Assembly: GCF_025165815.1 (NCBI RefSeq)
Contig: NZ_JAFFZE010000006.1
Span: forward strand, 186,001 to 250,000
Reading direction: 5' to 3'
Source of the DNA: Actinophytocola gossypii
GTDB taxonomy: Bacteria; Actinomycetota; Actinomycetes; Mycobacteriales; Pseudonocardiaceae
DNA: 64,000 nt
Shown here: in pieces, positions 36,956 to 46,170 of the stretch
Numbering within the stretch: the stretch's first letter is position 1
Layout: every line of letters begins with the position of its first letter
Made by a program: the position numbers and the translations under genes
The notes under the pieces: generated by a model
The model's database searches: none
Seen by the model: the letters and a program-made list of their open reading frames with translations, nothing else
What the model was told of the DNA's origin: nothing

Positions 36956-37058
36956 CCGAAGGCATTCGTCGCACCGAAGGCATCCGCCCGACATCGACTG
37001 TCTTCGGCCGTGACCTTTGTCTTTGGCGCCGGGCTTCTCGTCGGGGTCGGGTGCTCTG

Positions 37059-37394
37059 CTAAATCAGGTCGTCGATGGCGGCGAGCCGTCTGCGGAAGGC
37101 TCTGGCGTCGCGGGCTGGCAGAGCGTGCGCGACAAGCTCCAGGAGCCGGCGCAGCTCGTCGGGATCGGGACAGCACGACATGACTCCGCACCCGTATTGG
37201 GCATCCCACAGCCGATGTATCGGGTCGCGGGCGAACCGTTCCCATGCTCTCAGTGCTTCGGCGGCGGCTCCGGGCCATAGCCGGGTGCGTTCGAGCCGGA
37301 GGAGAGACGCCTCGTGGTGAGAGGCCGTTGGGTGTGGGGATTCGCTTTCTGGGGATGTCGTGGGTGTTCTCGCGGATCCGGGCGGGCGGTTTAC
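37059..37394 (-). CDS. Small cysteine-motif protein, start uncertain
   Basis: The last 87 residues look like real protein: a helix LLRLERTRLWPGAAAEALRAWERF, then DAQYGCGVMSCC and a helical end PDPDELRRLLELVAHALPAR. I remember comparable actinobacterial proteins of about 100 residues with the C-x4-CC core. The start is unclear; GTG at 37394 is given, longer frames begin at 37460. Unknown function; the clustered Cys could bind a metal. Confidence 0.55.
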   Translation of the reverse strand, partial: VNRPPGSARTPTTSPESESPHPTASHHEASLLRLERTRLWPGAAAEALRAWERFARDPIHRLWDAQYGCGVMSCCPDPDELRRLLELVAHALPARDARAFRRRLAAIDDLI

Positions 37395-37555
37395 GCGCCA
37401 TCGCCCTTTCGGGTGATCGACATGGCGGGGATTCTGCACATCGGGCCGACGGCCGGTCAATGTGGCGTCGGGCCACGGGTGGGCGCCGGAAAGGGGTGGC
37501 GTCGTGCCGGGCGGGGCCGGTATGCATGATCTCGGGGGCGGTCAGGAGGCGCGGC

Positions 37556-38299
37556 ATGGCCAGGATCAGCTACGACGACCAGACAGCGGCGGCGTTCAAG
37601 GCGGTACGGGAGATCCGGCGGGACGGGCTCGCGCACTGGCGGGACGCCGTTCGTCGGCATCTCGGGCCGGGGCCCGGGATGACCGTGGCCGACATCGGCG
37701 CGGGGACCGGGGCGTTCGCGGCCGCGTTCGCGGACTGGTTCGGGGTCGACGTGCTCGCGGTCGAGCCGTCGGCGGCGATGCGGGCGTGGATCCCGGCTCG
37801 GCCGGACATCCAGGTGTTCGAGGGGCACGTCGGCGACCTTCCGCTTCCGGCCGACTCCGTGGACGGTGTCTGGCTTTCCCTTGTCGTTCACCACGTTTCC
37901 GACCTCGCGGCCGCCGCGCGGGAGGTTCGGCGGGTTCTTCGGCCGGGCGCTCCGGTACTGCTCCGGCAGGGGTTCTCGGGCAGGGTCGACGCGGTGCGCA
38001 CCTTTCCCTGGGAGTTCTTTCCCGAGGTCGCTCGGATGGTGACCGACACCTGTCCCTCCGTCGACGAGGTGTGCCGGGCGTTCGCCACGGCGGGGTTCCG
38101 GCGGGACGCGCTCGAGGCGGTGCCCGAAACCCTCATGAGCCCGGCCGAGTTCCTCGACCAGCTGGACGCCTTCCGCCGGGCGGACACCAACATCCGTCGT
38201 CTCTCCGAGGAGGAGTTCCGGCGGGGCCGGGAACGGCTCCGGCACGCCACGGGAACCGAACCCAGGACCAACCAGCTCGACCTGCTCGTGCTGCGCTGA
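37556..38299 (+). CDS. Class I SAM-dependent methyltransferase
   Basis: A 247-residue enzyme of the Methyltransf_11 type. SAM motif I is VADIGAGTGAFAAAFA near residue 44, the acidic residue at the end of strand 2 is in VLAVEPSAAMRAW, and LPLPADSVDGVWLSLVVHHVSD is motif IV. The rest is a small-molecule or lipid methyltransferase without a clear substrate. CAGGAGG precedes the ATG at 37556. The MFS gene follows 72 bp later and might share the transcript. Confidence 0.9.
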   Translation: MARISYDDQTAAAFKAVREIRRDGLAHWRDAVRRHLGPGPGMTVADIGAGTGAFAAAFADWFGVDVLAVEPSAAMRAWIPARPDIQVFEGHVGDLPLPADSVDGVWLSLVVHHVSDLAAAAREVRRVLRPGAPVLLRQGFSGRVDAVRTFPWEFFPEVARMVTDTCPSVDEVCRAFATAGFRRDALEAVPETLMSPAEFLDQLDAFRRADTNIRRLSEEEFRRGRERLRHATGTEPRTNQLDLLVLR

Positions 38300-38371
38300 G
38301 GCCAGCGCTGGACCTTGCCCCATGGGCAGGGCCCACCCTCGCCGGTACGCGAACGGCGAAGGGGAAACGCG

Positions 38372-39607
38372 GTGAACCTGGGTACCTACCTCATCGACCG
38401 GCGACCGCTGCGGATTCCCGCGTTCCGTCGGCTGTGGACGGCCTCGGCGGTCACCGCGGTCGGCGGGTCGTTCAGCCTCGTCGCCGTGCCGACCCAGCTG
38501 TTCACGCTCACCGGCTCGTCGGCGGCTGTCGGTGCCTCCGCGGCGATCTCGTTGGGGACGCTCGTCGTGTCCGCTCTCTGGTCCGGGGTGCTGGCCGACA
38601 CTACGGACCGGCGCCGGCTGCTGCTGGCGGGCAACGCCGGGCTGGGAATCGCCTACCTCGGGCTGTGGGGGAACACCGCGCTCGACTCCGTCCCGGTGCT
38701 GCTGGTGCTCGTCGGTGTGCACGGGCTCTGCTTCGGCGCCACGCTGACCACCTCCGGCGCGGTGGTGCCCCGGGTCGTGCCCGCGGAGCAACTGGTCGCG
38801 GCCAACAGCCTCAGCGCGCTCGCCCGCTACACCGGCGCCGTCGTCGGACCGCTGCTCGCCGGCGCGCTGATCCCGTCCGTCGGCCTCGGCACGCTCTACC
38901 TGCTCGACGCCGTCGCGTTGGGCACCGTGCTGCGGGCCGTCGCGGCCCTGCCCGCGCTGCCGCCGGCCGCCGGCGCACCGGCACCGCACGACGTGCTCCG
39001 CCGCCTCGGCGAAGGCTTCCGGTACCTCGCCGGGGAACGTCTCCTGGTCGGGATCCTCGCCGTGGACCTGGCCGCGATGGTGTTCGCGATGCCGGTCGCG
39101 CTGTACCCGGAGTTGGCCGAGCACGTGCACGGCGGCCCAGCCGGCGGCGGCACCGAGCTCGGTCTGCTGTTCGCCGCCTACCCGACCGGGGTGCTCCTCA
39201 CCGGGCTGCTGTCCGGGCGGCTCAGCCGGACACGGCGGCACGGCGCTCTGCTGGCCTCAGCCGCGATCGCCTGGGGTGTCTGTGTCGTGCTGCTCGGGCT
39301 GGCCGCCGACCTGTGGCTCGCGCTGGCCGCGCTGGCCGCGGGCGGCGCGGTCAACTTCGTCCTGAGCACGTGCCGCAACGCGATCTCCCAGGCGCACACC
39401 GACGACGCGCTCCGCGGCCGCATCCAGGGCGCGCTCACCGTCGTGCTGATGGGCGGGCCGCAGCTGGCGAACGTGGTGCACGGGTTCGCGGCGGCCGGGC
39501 TCGGTGCGCGTCCGGCGATCGGCGTCGGCGGTCTGCTCACGGTGCTGACCGTGGTGCTGCTGCTGCGCACCCTGCCGGAGCTGTGGCGGTACGACGCCGC
39601 GCGGTGA
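38372..39607 (+). CDS. MFS transporter (EntS-like, MFS_3)
   Basis: A 411-residue transporter with 12 hydrophobic segments. Family markers: an N-terminal FRRLWTASAVTAVGGSFSLVAVP, the loop-2/3 motif VLADTTDRRRLLLAGN, and a matching GLLSGRLSRTRRHGAL in the second half. It probably exports a small molecule by proton antiport. The GTG at 38372 follows GAAGGGG; the in-frame ATG at 38315 lacks a site. The substrate is not known. Confidence 0.9.
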   Translation: MNLGTYLIDRRPLRIPAFRRLWTASAVTAVGGSFSLVAVPTQLFTLTGSSAAVGASAAISLGTLVVSALWSGVLADTTDRRRLLLAGNAGLGIAYLGLWGNTALDSVPVLLVLVGVHGLCFGATLTTSGAVVPRVVPAEQLVAANSLSALARYTGAVVGPLLAGALIPSVGLGTLYLLDAVALGTVLRAVAALPALPPAAGAPAPHDVLRRLGEGFRYLAGERLLVGILAVDLAAMVFAMPVALYPELAEHVHGGPAGGGTELGLLFAAYPTGVLLTGLLSGRLSRTRRHGALLASAAIAWGVCVVLLGLAADLWLALAALAAGGAVNFVLSTCRNAISQAHTDDALRGRIQGALTVVLMGGPQLANVVHGFAAAGLGARPAIGVGGLLTVLTVVLLLRTLPELWRYDAAR

Positions 39608-39610
39608 ACC

Positions 39611-40762
39611 TCAGCTCGCGGTCGCGAGCTGACGGCGGGGGAGCAGCGGCATCCGGTCCCTGGCCACCAGCTGCTTGGCGAACGGCGACCGCAGCATCAG
39701 CTCCACCAGCACCACCGAGGTCACGTACACCGCGAGCACCACGATCGGCACCCGCACCACGTTGTACGGGATCTCCGCCAGCAGCGTCGGGGTGAACCAC
39801 TGCCCCAGCAGCCAGATCGCCAGCGGGTGGCACGCGTACACCCCGAACGCCCGCACCGACCCCGCGTCCACGAACCGCGCCAGCGGGTCGTCGTCGCGGC
39901 GGCGGGCCAGCCACATCGTGCCGACCACGTACAGCGCCAGGATCATCGCCAGCGCCGGCACCACCTGGGCCGGGTGCATCGCCATCGCCGCCCGGCGCGG
40001 GGGCGTGTCCAGCTCGTACACCCGCACGTAGAAGATCACCCCGGTCGCCATCAGCCCGAGCGACGCGACCGCCCCCAGCAGCCGCAGGTGCGACGTCACC
40101 CACGCGTGCATCCGCTCGTAGTGCACCGCCGCCAGCGCGCCGAGGATCGCGAACCCGATGTACATCGGCAGCAGCGTGAAGCTCCGCCCCCACAGCAGCC
40201 AGCCGGCCCACCCGGCCGGCGCCGGCACGAACGCGACCACATACATGTAACCCAGCTGCAGCACCCAGGCCCCGGCCGCCAGCAGCCCGTGGTGCCCCTC
40301 GGTGCGCCGCAGCAGCCACCTCAGCAGCGGGAACACCAGGTAGATCTGCATCGAAACCAGCAGGAAGTACAGGTGGTACCAGCTGGACCCGTACACGATG
40401 TTGTGCCCGATGAACCGAAGGGTTCCGCCGAACCCGCGCCACGGCGAGTTCGACAGCGTCAGCGCCAGGTAGATCCCCGACCACAGCAGGTACGGCAGCA
40501 CCACCAGCCCGAACCGCCGCCGGTAGAACGGCAGCACGCCGTCGTCGCGGCGGTAGTACCCGACGAACAGCACGAAAACGGTGATCGCGACGAACGCGTA
40601 CCGGGTGAAGTGCATGAGGTAGTCGAGCGCGGCTACCGGCGCGGTCGAGTGGCTCATCACCGAGCCGACGGTGTGCACCAGCACCACACAGGCGAACGTG
40701 ATCACCCGCATCAGATCGACATGGTGCTTGCGGGCGCGCGGTGCCGTGCGCGGTGCGGTCAT
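39611..40762 (-). CDS. Acyltransferase-3 family membrane protein
   Basis: A 383-residue protein of ten hydrophobic helices. It opens with the family motif HVDLMRVITFACVVLVHTVGS (catalytic His and Arg), followed by a YYRRDDGVLPFYRRRFGLVVLPYLLWSG region. Acyltransferase_3 proteins O-acylate sugars in cell-wall or secreted glycans. It converges on the MFS gene (3 bp) and is divergent from the trehalose gene. The acceptor is unknown. Confidence 0.9.
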   Translation of the reverse strand: MTAPRTAPRARKHHVDLMRVITFACVVLVHTVGSVMSHSTAPVAALDYLMHFTRYAFVAITVFVLFVGYYRRDDGVLPFYRRRFGLVVLPYLLWSGIYLALTLSNSPWRGFGGTLRFIGHNIVYGSSWYHLYFLLVSMQIYLVFPLLRWLLRRTEGHHGLLAAGAWVLQLGYMYVVAFVPAPAGWAGWLLWGRSFTLLPMYIGFAILGALAAVHYERMHAWVTSHLRLLGAVASLGLMATGVIFYVRVYELDTPPRRAAMAMHPAQVVPALAMILALYVVGTMWLARRRDDDPLARFVDAGSVRAFGVYACHPLAIWLLGQWFTPTLLAEIPYNVVRVPIVVLAVYVTSVVLVELMLRSPFAKQLVARDRMPLLPRRQLATAS

Positions 40763-40969
40763 GACCTGTTCCTGCCGTTGGGGACCCGGGCCCGTTCAGC
40801 ACGGGGCACGACGGCATACGCCGCGGACCGCCGTTCTCGACGGGCGATACAGTTCGGCTCTGCCGCAGTGTGCCAGCCTCAGGTGACGTGCTCGCGCACA
40901 CACCCCCTTGCGTAGAGAGTCGAACGACCGTGACCGTTGAACCCGTGTGCGAAAGCCGAGGGACGCGCC

Positions 40970-43498
40970 ATGACCGCTGAGGCCCTCCCCGCCGGCCTGC
41001 GCCGTGCGATCGTGCAGATCGCACGGACGCCCCGGCTCCTGGTCGCCTGCGACTACGACGGCACGCTGGCGCCGATCGTGGCCAACCCGGACGAGGCCAG
41101 GCCGATGACCGAGTCGGTGGGTGCGCTGCGCTCGCTGGCCGGCCTGCACGAGACCACCACCGCGGTGATCTCCGGCCGCGCCCTGCGCGACCTCGCCACC
41201 CTGTCCCGGCTGCCGTCCGAGGTGCACCTGGTCGGCAGCCACGGCTCGGAGTTCGACATCGGCTTCGTGCACGCGCTGGACGACGAGGCCCGCGACCTGC
41301 ACCGCCGCCTGGAGGGTGAGCTGGAGCGGATCATCGACGACACCGTCGGCGTCCAGCTCGAGATCAAGCCGGCCAGCATCGCCGTGCACACCCGCCGGGC
41401 CGAGCGCGCCACCAGCGACCGGGTCACCGAGGCCGTCCGCTCCGGCCCGTGCACCTGGGAGGGTGTGCAGGTCACCGAGGGCAAGGAGGTCATCGAGCTC
41501 GCGGTCGTCCAGACCGACAAGGGCCGCGCCCTCGACGTCCTGCGCCACCAGGTCGGTGCCACCGCCGCGGTGTTCGTCGGCGACGACGTCACCGACGAGA
41601 AGGCCTTCGCCCGGCTGTCCGGGCCCGACCTGGGCGTCAAGGTCGGCCCGGGGGAGAGCCTTGCCGGCTACCACATCGCCGACCCGGCCGAGGTCGGCAT
41701 GGTGCTCGCGTTCCTGCTGGAGGAGCGCCGCAACTGGCTCTACGGCGAGCAGGCCCCGCCGATCGAGCGGCTCACCATGCTCGCCAGCGAGCGCTCGGTG
41801 GCGCTGATCACCCCGGACGCCCGGCTGACCTGGCTGTGCCACCCCGAGCCGGACTCGGCCGCGGTGTTCGCCGACCTGCTCGGCGGCACCGCCGCCGGCC
41901 ACTTCTCGATCACCCCGGAGCGCGGCGGGCTCCCGCTCGGCCAGCGCTACCTGCCGGGCACGATGACCGCCGAGACCCGCTGGTCGGGCCTGCTGGTCAC
42001 CGACTACCTCGACCACTACTCGTTCCCGCACCGCACCGACCTGGTGCGGGTGATCTCCGGCACCGCGCCGGCGGTCGTCGAGTTCGCGCCTCGGCCGGAG
42101 TTCGCGCAGGTCCAGGTGCGGCTGATCCCGTCGGCCGACGGCCTGCGCGTGCTCGGCACCTCCGACCCGGTCGCCCTGCGCGCGCCCGGCGTGTCCTGGG
42201 AGATCACCTCCGACGGCATGCACGACACCGCCCGCGCGGTCGTGCACCCCACCGCCGACACGCCGATCGTGCTGGAGCTGCGCTGCGGCACCAACGACCT
42301 CGACCCGCACCCGGTCGCCGAGTCGGACCGGGCCGCGCGGTCGGCCGGGTACTGGTCGGAGTGGCTGGACGGGCTGACCCTGCCGCCGGTGGAGAAGGAC
42401 CTGGTCGCCCGCTCCGCGCTCACCCTGCGCGGCCTGTGCCACGCCGACACCGGCGCGATCATGGCCGCGGCCACCACGTCGCTGCCGGAGGAGCTCGGCG
42501 GCATCCGCAACTGGGACTACCGCTACTGCTGGCTCCGCGACGGCGCGATGACCGCGAAGGCGCTGGTGTCGGTCGGCTCGATCGGCGAGGCCGAGGGCTT
42601 CCTGTCCTGGCTGCACGGCGTGCTCGAGACACTGCCCGGCCCGGAGCTGCTGCACCCGCTCTACACGATCGCCGGCACCACGCTGCCCGCCGAGGCCGTG
42701 ATCGACACGCTGCCCGGCTACGCGGGCTCGCGTCCGGTCCGGGTGGGCAACCTGGCCAACCAGCAGGTCCAGCTGGACGTGTTCGGCCCGGTCGTCGATC
42801 TGGTCGCGGCGCTGTCGGAGGCACGCGGCAAGCTCACCGACGACGACTGGAAGATGGTCTGCGCGATGGCCGAGGCCGTCGCCCGGCGCTGGCACGAGCC
42901 CGACCACGGCATCTGGGAGGAGCGGCACCGGCCGCGCCACCACGTCTACTCGAAGGTCATGTGCTGGCTGACCATCGACCGGGCGATCACGCTCGCCGAG
43001 GCCTACGGCCGCGACATCGAGCCGAACTGGCCCGGCCTGCGCGCCCGGATCGCCGACGACGTGCTGACCAAGGGCTGGAACGACGAGGTCCGCTCGTTCA
43101 CCACCGCCTACGACGGCACCGACCTGGACGCGGCGACCCTGCTGATCGGCATGGTCGGCCTGCTCGACCCGAGCGACGAGCGCTTCCACGCCACGGTCAC
43201 CGCGATCGAGGCGGAGCTGCGCAGCGGGTCGACGGTCTACCGCTACCACCGCGACGACGGCCTGCCCGGCAACGAGGGCGGCTTCCACCTGTGCGCGGCG
43301 TGGATGATCGAGGCGTACCTGCTGACCGGGCGGCGTACCCAGGCGGAGGACCTGTTCGCGCAGATCGTCGACGCCGCCGGGCCGACCGGGCTGCTGCCGG
43401 AGGAGTACGACCCGGTCGCCGAGCGGTCGCTGGGCAACCACCCGCAGGCGTACTCGCACCTCGGTCTGATCCGCTGCGCGCAGCTGTTGTCCGAGTAG
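40970..43498 (+). CDS. Fused trehalose-6-phosphate phosphatase and GH15 glycoside hydrolase
   Basis: An 842-residue cytoplasmic fusion. Residues 1-255 are an OtsB HAD phosphatase: nucleophile in ACDYDGTLAPI, TTTAVISGRALRDLA, and GDDVTDEKAF. Residues 270-842 are a GH15 domain: NWDYRYCWLRDGAMTAKAL, the general-acid segment GIWEERHRPRHHVYSKVMCW, and the general-base segment LLPEEYDPVAERSLGNHPQA, so both catalytic Glu are kept. Relatives of this GH15 type in mycobacteria are trehalases. The protein might dephosphorylate trehalose-6-phosphate from OtsA and hydrolyse trehalose. The ATG at 40970 was chosen over one at 40937 by RBS. Confidence 0.93.
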   Translation: MTAEALPAGLRRAIVQIARTPRLLVACDYDGTLAPIVANPDEARPMTESVGALRSLAGLHETTTAVISGRALRDLATLSRLPSEVHLVGSHGSEFDIGFVHALDDEARDLHRRLEGELERIIDDTVGVQLEIKPASIAVHTRRAERATSDRVTEAVRSGPCTWEGVQVTEGKEVIELAVVQTDKGRALDVLRHQVGATAAVFVGDDVTDEKAFARLSGPDLGVKVGPGESLAGYHIADPAEVGMVLAFLLEERRNWLYGEQAPPIERLTMLASERSVALITPDARLTWLCHPEPDSAAVFADLLGGTAAGHFSITPERGGLPLGQRYLPGTMTAETRWSGLLVTDYLDHYSFPHRTDLVRVISGTAPAVVEFAPRPEFAQVQVRLIPSADGLRVLGTSDPVALRAPGVSWEITSDGMHDTARAVVHPTADTPIVLELRCGTNDLDPHPVAESDRAARSAGYWSEWLDGLTLPPVEKDLVARSALTLRGLCHADTGAIMAAATTSLPEELGGIRNWDYRYCWLRDGAMTAKALVSVGSIGEAEGFLSWLHGVLETLPGPELLHPLYTIAGTTLPAEAVIDTLPGYAGSRPVRVGNLANQQVQLDVFGPVVDLVAALSEARGKLTDDDWKMVCAMAEAVARRWHEPDHGIWEERHRPRHHVYSKVMCWLTIDRAITLAEAYGRDIEPNWPGLRARIADDVLTKGWNDEVRSFTTAYDGTDLDAATLLIGMVGLLDPSDERFHATVTAIEAELRSGSTVYRYHRDDGLPGNEGGFHLCAAWMIEAYLLTGRRTQAEDLFAQIVDAAGPTGLLPEEYDPVAERSLGNHPQAYSHLGLIRCAQLLSE

Positions 43499-43537
43499 CG
43501 CGAACGTCCCCGCGGTCGTCGGGCAACACCCGGTGTG

Positions 43538-44134
43538 ATGACGATGACCGAACGGCAGCCGCCCGACGACGTGCCGGCCCACCGGGACCGCCCCCACCTG
43601 GGCGGGCCCGAGCCGGCCGTCGAGTTCGGGCGGCTGTTCGACACCTACGCCCGCCCGCTGCACCGGTACCTGGCCCGCCGGGTCGGCCAGGACGCCGCGC
43701 ACGACCTGGTCAGTGAGACGTTCCTGGTCGCGCTGAACCAGCGGCACGACTACGACCCCCGGCGCGGGGTCGTCCGGTCCTGGCTGTACGGGATCGCGAC
43801 GAACCTGCTGCGCCGCCGGGCCCGCGACGAGGTGCGCGGCCTGCGCGCGGCCGCCAGGTCCGCCGGGCACGCGGCCGGTCAGGACTCCGGCCACGACAAC
43901 GCGGTCGCCGCCAGGGTGGACGCGGCGGCGATGGCCGCCCGGTTGGCCGGCGCGCTCGCCGGACTGTCCGAAGGGGACCGGGACGTCCTGCTGCTCACAT
44001 CCTGGGCGGGGCTCGACTCGAACGAGGTCGCCGACGCGCTCGGCATCCCGGTCGGCACCGTCCGCTCCCGCCTGCACCGGGTGCGCAGGTCGCTGCGCGC
44101 CACCGCGCCCCGAGAGGAGACCGGCGATGAGTGA
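43538..44134 (+). CDS. ECF RNA polymerase sigma factor
   Basis: A 198-residue sigma-70-family protein. Region 2: FDTYARPLHRYLARRVG, DLVSETFLVALN; the -10 binding part DPRRGVVRSWLYGIATNLLRRRAR; region 4: LSEGDRDVLLLTSWAGLDSNEVADALGIPVGTVRSRLHRVRRSL. It is of the type paired with CU044_5270 membrane proteins. Its stop overlaps the next gene start by 8 bases. ATG 43538 chosen; GTG 43535 and ATG 43544 also fit. Confidence 0.92.
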   Translation: MTMTERQPPDDVPAHRDRPHLGGPEPAVEFGRLFDTYARPLHRYLARRVGQDAAHDLVSETFLVALNQRHDYDPRRGVVRSWLYGIATNLLRRRARDEVRGLRAAARSAGHAAGQDSGHDNAVAARVDAAAMAARLAGALAGLSEGDRDVLLLTSWAGLDSNEVADALGIPVGTVRSRLHRVRRSLRATAPREETGDE

Positions 44135-45215
44135 CGACACCGTCCGCGAGATCTGGTCCGACGACGACCTGGACCTCGCACTCCGCACCCTTCGGTCCGA
44201 TGTGGACACCGACACCGCGGTGCTCGCCCGGTCGCGGACCGAGCTGATCACCGCAGCGGGCGGGACGCCGGCCGAACCGGCGGCGCCGGGAAGGAACCGG
44301 TCCCGCCGGTGGCCCTGGTTGGCCGCCGCCTGCGCGACGGCCGTGGCGCTGGTCGCGAGCCTGCTGCTGGTACGGCTCGACCAGCCCGAGCCGAACGCGG
44401 TCGCGGCGGACCTGAACGTGGTCGCGGACCTGGTCGTGGACCGGGTCGCCGTCAGCGACGAGCCGGTCCCCGCCGGCCGGTACCGCTACATCGCGACGCA
44501 CGCCTGGTGGATGTCGACCGCGGTGCTCCCGCACGATTCCTTCTCCTACCTGGAGGAGCGCGTGATCGAGACCTGGGTGCCGGCCGACGAGCGGCAGGAG
44601 TGGCTGCGGCGGGACACGGTGACCGGTGAGCGGAAGTGGATCGACGGCACCGAGGAGGAGGCGAAGGCCGCGGGTGTCTCCTTCGACCGTCCGCCGAAGG
44701 CTCCGGAGCTGCGGGCGCCGTGTGGCGACTTCCACGCCGAGAACGACGGCCGGGCGCCGTGCACCCAGGAAGGCGGCTGGCAGGAACCGGACGCGGAGTT
44801 CATGGCCGAACTGCCGCGGGACCAGGAGGAGCTGTACCACCGGCTCCGCGACGACACCGACGGCCGGGGGCCGGACCCGGACCTGGAGATGCTGGTGTAC
44901 GTCGCCGACCTGCTGCGCAGCGGGCTGGTGCCGGCCGACCTGCGGGCCGCGCTGTACCGCACGCTCGGCCTGGTGCCCGGCCTCGAGGTCACCGAGAAGG
45001 TCGCCAACCTGGACGGCCACGAGGGCGTCGCCTACGGGATCAGCGCGGCGGGTGTCCGGCACGACATCATCATCGACCCGGCGACCGGGCGGTTCCTCGG
45101 TGAACGGGAGATCACCGAGGAGGGCTACCAGGGCGTGCCGGCCGGGACCGTCGTGTCGTACACCTCGGTGACCACGGCCGTGGTCGAGGACCTGGGGGAC
45201 GTGCCGGCCGGCTGA
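44127..45215 (+). CDS. CU044_5270 family membrane protein (sigma-factor partner)
   Basis: A 362-residue protein with a cytoplasmic N-terminus (about 50 residues), one helix (RRWPWLAAACATAVALVASLLLV) and a 270-residue extracellular domain (GRYRYIATHAWWM ... YHRLRDDTDG ... TGRFLGEREIT). These proteins accompany ECF sigma factors and are presumed to act as anti-sigma or sensors. The ATG overlaps the sigma stop by 8 bases, so the two are coupled. No catalytic residues can be assigned. Confidence 0.87.
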   Translation: MSDDTVREIWSDDDLDLALRTLRSDVDTDTAVLARSRTELITAAGGTPAEPAAPGRNRSRRWPWLAAACATAVALVASLLLVRLDQPEPNAVAADLNVVADLVVDRVAVSDEPVPAGRYRYIATHAWWMSTAVLPHDSFSYLEERVIETWVPADERQEWLRRDTVTGERKWIDGTEEEAKAAGVSFDRPPKAPELRAPCGDFHAENDGRAPCTQEGGWQEPDAEFMAELPRDQEELYHRLRDDTDGRGPDPDLEMLVYVADLLRSGLVPADLRAALYRTLGLVPGLEVTEKVANLDGHEGVAYGISAAGVRHDIIIDPATGRFLGEREITEEGYQGVPAGTVVSYTSVTTAVVEDLGDVPAG

Positions 45216-45219
45216 CGCC

Positions 45220-45564
45220 TCAGCCCCGCCCGCGCCGTTCGCGTTTGCCGCGGGCGATCTCGGTGGCCAGCGCGTCCAGGTGCGGGGTCCAGAAGCGGCG
45301 GAAGTTCGCGAGCCACTGGTCGGCCTCCCGCAGCGGGGCCGGGTCGACGGCGTAGAGCCTGCGGGTGCCCTCGGCCCGGACCCGCGCGAACCCGTGTTCG
45401 CGGAGTACCTTGAGGTGCTGGGACACGGCGGGCTGAGTGATCCCGAACTCCTCCCGCACCACCGACGTGACCTCCCCGGCGGCCAGCTCGCCGTCGGCGA
45501 GCAGCTCGAGGATGCGGCGGCGGACCGGGTCGCCGAGCACGTCGAAGGCATGCATGACAGCCAC
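45220..45564 (-). CDS. ArsR-family winged-helix regulator
   Basis: A 114-residue repressor: FDVLGDPVRRRILELLADGE, the recognition helix ITQPAVSQHLKVLREHGFA, and a wing VRAEGTRRLYAVDPAPL. No Cys pair of metal-sensing ArsR members is present, so it is probably of the SufR/YczG-like group. GTG at 45564; ATG 45555 also possible. It is divergent from the phosphoesterase with 38 bp between starts. The AT-rich box TTTATAAGTCAAAG in the gap serves as -10 for one or both genes. Confidence 0.9.
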   Translation of the reverse strand: MAVMHAFDVLGDPVRRRILELLADGELAAGEVTSVVREEFGITQPAVSQHLKVLREHGFARVRAEGTRRLYAVDPAPLREADQWLANFRRFWTPHLDALATEIARGKRERRGRG

Positions 45565-45602
45565 GGTAATGACCGGTGCTTTTATAAGTCAAAGGTGAAA
45601 CA

Positions 45603-46094
45603 TTGCGCGTAGTGGTCCTGTCCGACACCCACGCCCCCCGGCACTGGAAGGCCCTTCCGTCCTCGGTGGCCAGGGTGCTCGACGGCGCGGACACGATCCT
45701 GCACGCCGGCGACGTGTGCGTGCCGTTCGTACTCGACGAGCTGGCCGGGTTCGCGCCCGTGCACGTCGTGCTCGGCAACAACGACGGCCGGGACGTCGCC
45801 GCCTGGGGCGCGCCGGAGACCCTCGACCTCGACCTGGCCGGGTTGCGGGTGTCGATGATCCACGACAGCGGGCGCAAGGAGGGCCGGGCCGCGCGGCTGC
45901 GCCGCCGCTTCCCGGACGCCGACCTGGTCGTGTTCGGCCACTCGCACATCCCGCTCGACGAGACCGGCGCCGGCTTGCGGATCTTCAACCCCGGCTCGCC
46001 CACCGACAAACGCCGCCAGCCGCACGGCACCGTCGGTGTGCTGCACATCACCGACGGCACCCTGGTCGACGCGAAGATCGTCAACGTGTCCTGA
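45603..46094 (+). CDS. Calcineurin-like metallophosphoesterase (YfcE/MJ0936 type)
   Basis: A 163-residue phosphoesterase with the metal motifs in order: LSDTHAPR, HAGDVC, LGNNDGRD, MIHDSG, GHSHIPL. The family hydrolyses phosphodiesters such as bis-p-nitrophenyl phosphate; the natural substrate is unknown. Start TTG at 45603 follows AAAGGTG at 45591-45597. A possible -10 TTATAA is at 45582-45587. It may be regulated by the divergent ArsR-type gene. Confidence 0.93.
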   Translation: MRVVVLSDTHAPRHWKALPSSVARVLDGADTILHAGDVCVPFVLDELAGFAPVHVVLGNNDGRDVAAWGAPETLDLDLAGLRVSMIHDSGRKEGRAARLRRRFPDADLVVFGHSHIPLDETGAGLRIFNPGSPTDKRRQPHGTVGVLHITDGTLVDAKIVNVS

Positions 46095-46170
46095 GCGCCT
46101 CTCGAGCCCGGTTCGAGGCCTCCCCGATGTCATGGTCGAGCGGAACACGACCCGAGACGGGAGGGGTGGC

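Larger units (their letters stand above)
35962..37058. other. 1.1-kb non-coding stretch rich in short repeats
   Basis: No frame here shows protein-like composition. It holds two copies of a 21-bp hairpin motif (36119-36177) and a repeat tract from about 36361 to 36955. Long frames that cross it on both strands exist because stop codons are rare in the repeats and their translations are low-complexity. I see no RNA gene in it. Confidence 0.75.

Noticed and set aside
36302-37013. Long frames on both strands across the repeat tract (230 and 223 codons)
   Set aside because: Translations change with the 19-bp period and do not give a constant peptide unit. There are no starts with ribosome binding sites.
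40796-44251. 1151-codon open frame on the minus strand opposite the trehalose fusion gene
   Set aside because: Antisense shadow of three real genes; composition dominated by Arg, Gly, Val and Gln, with no motif.
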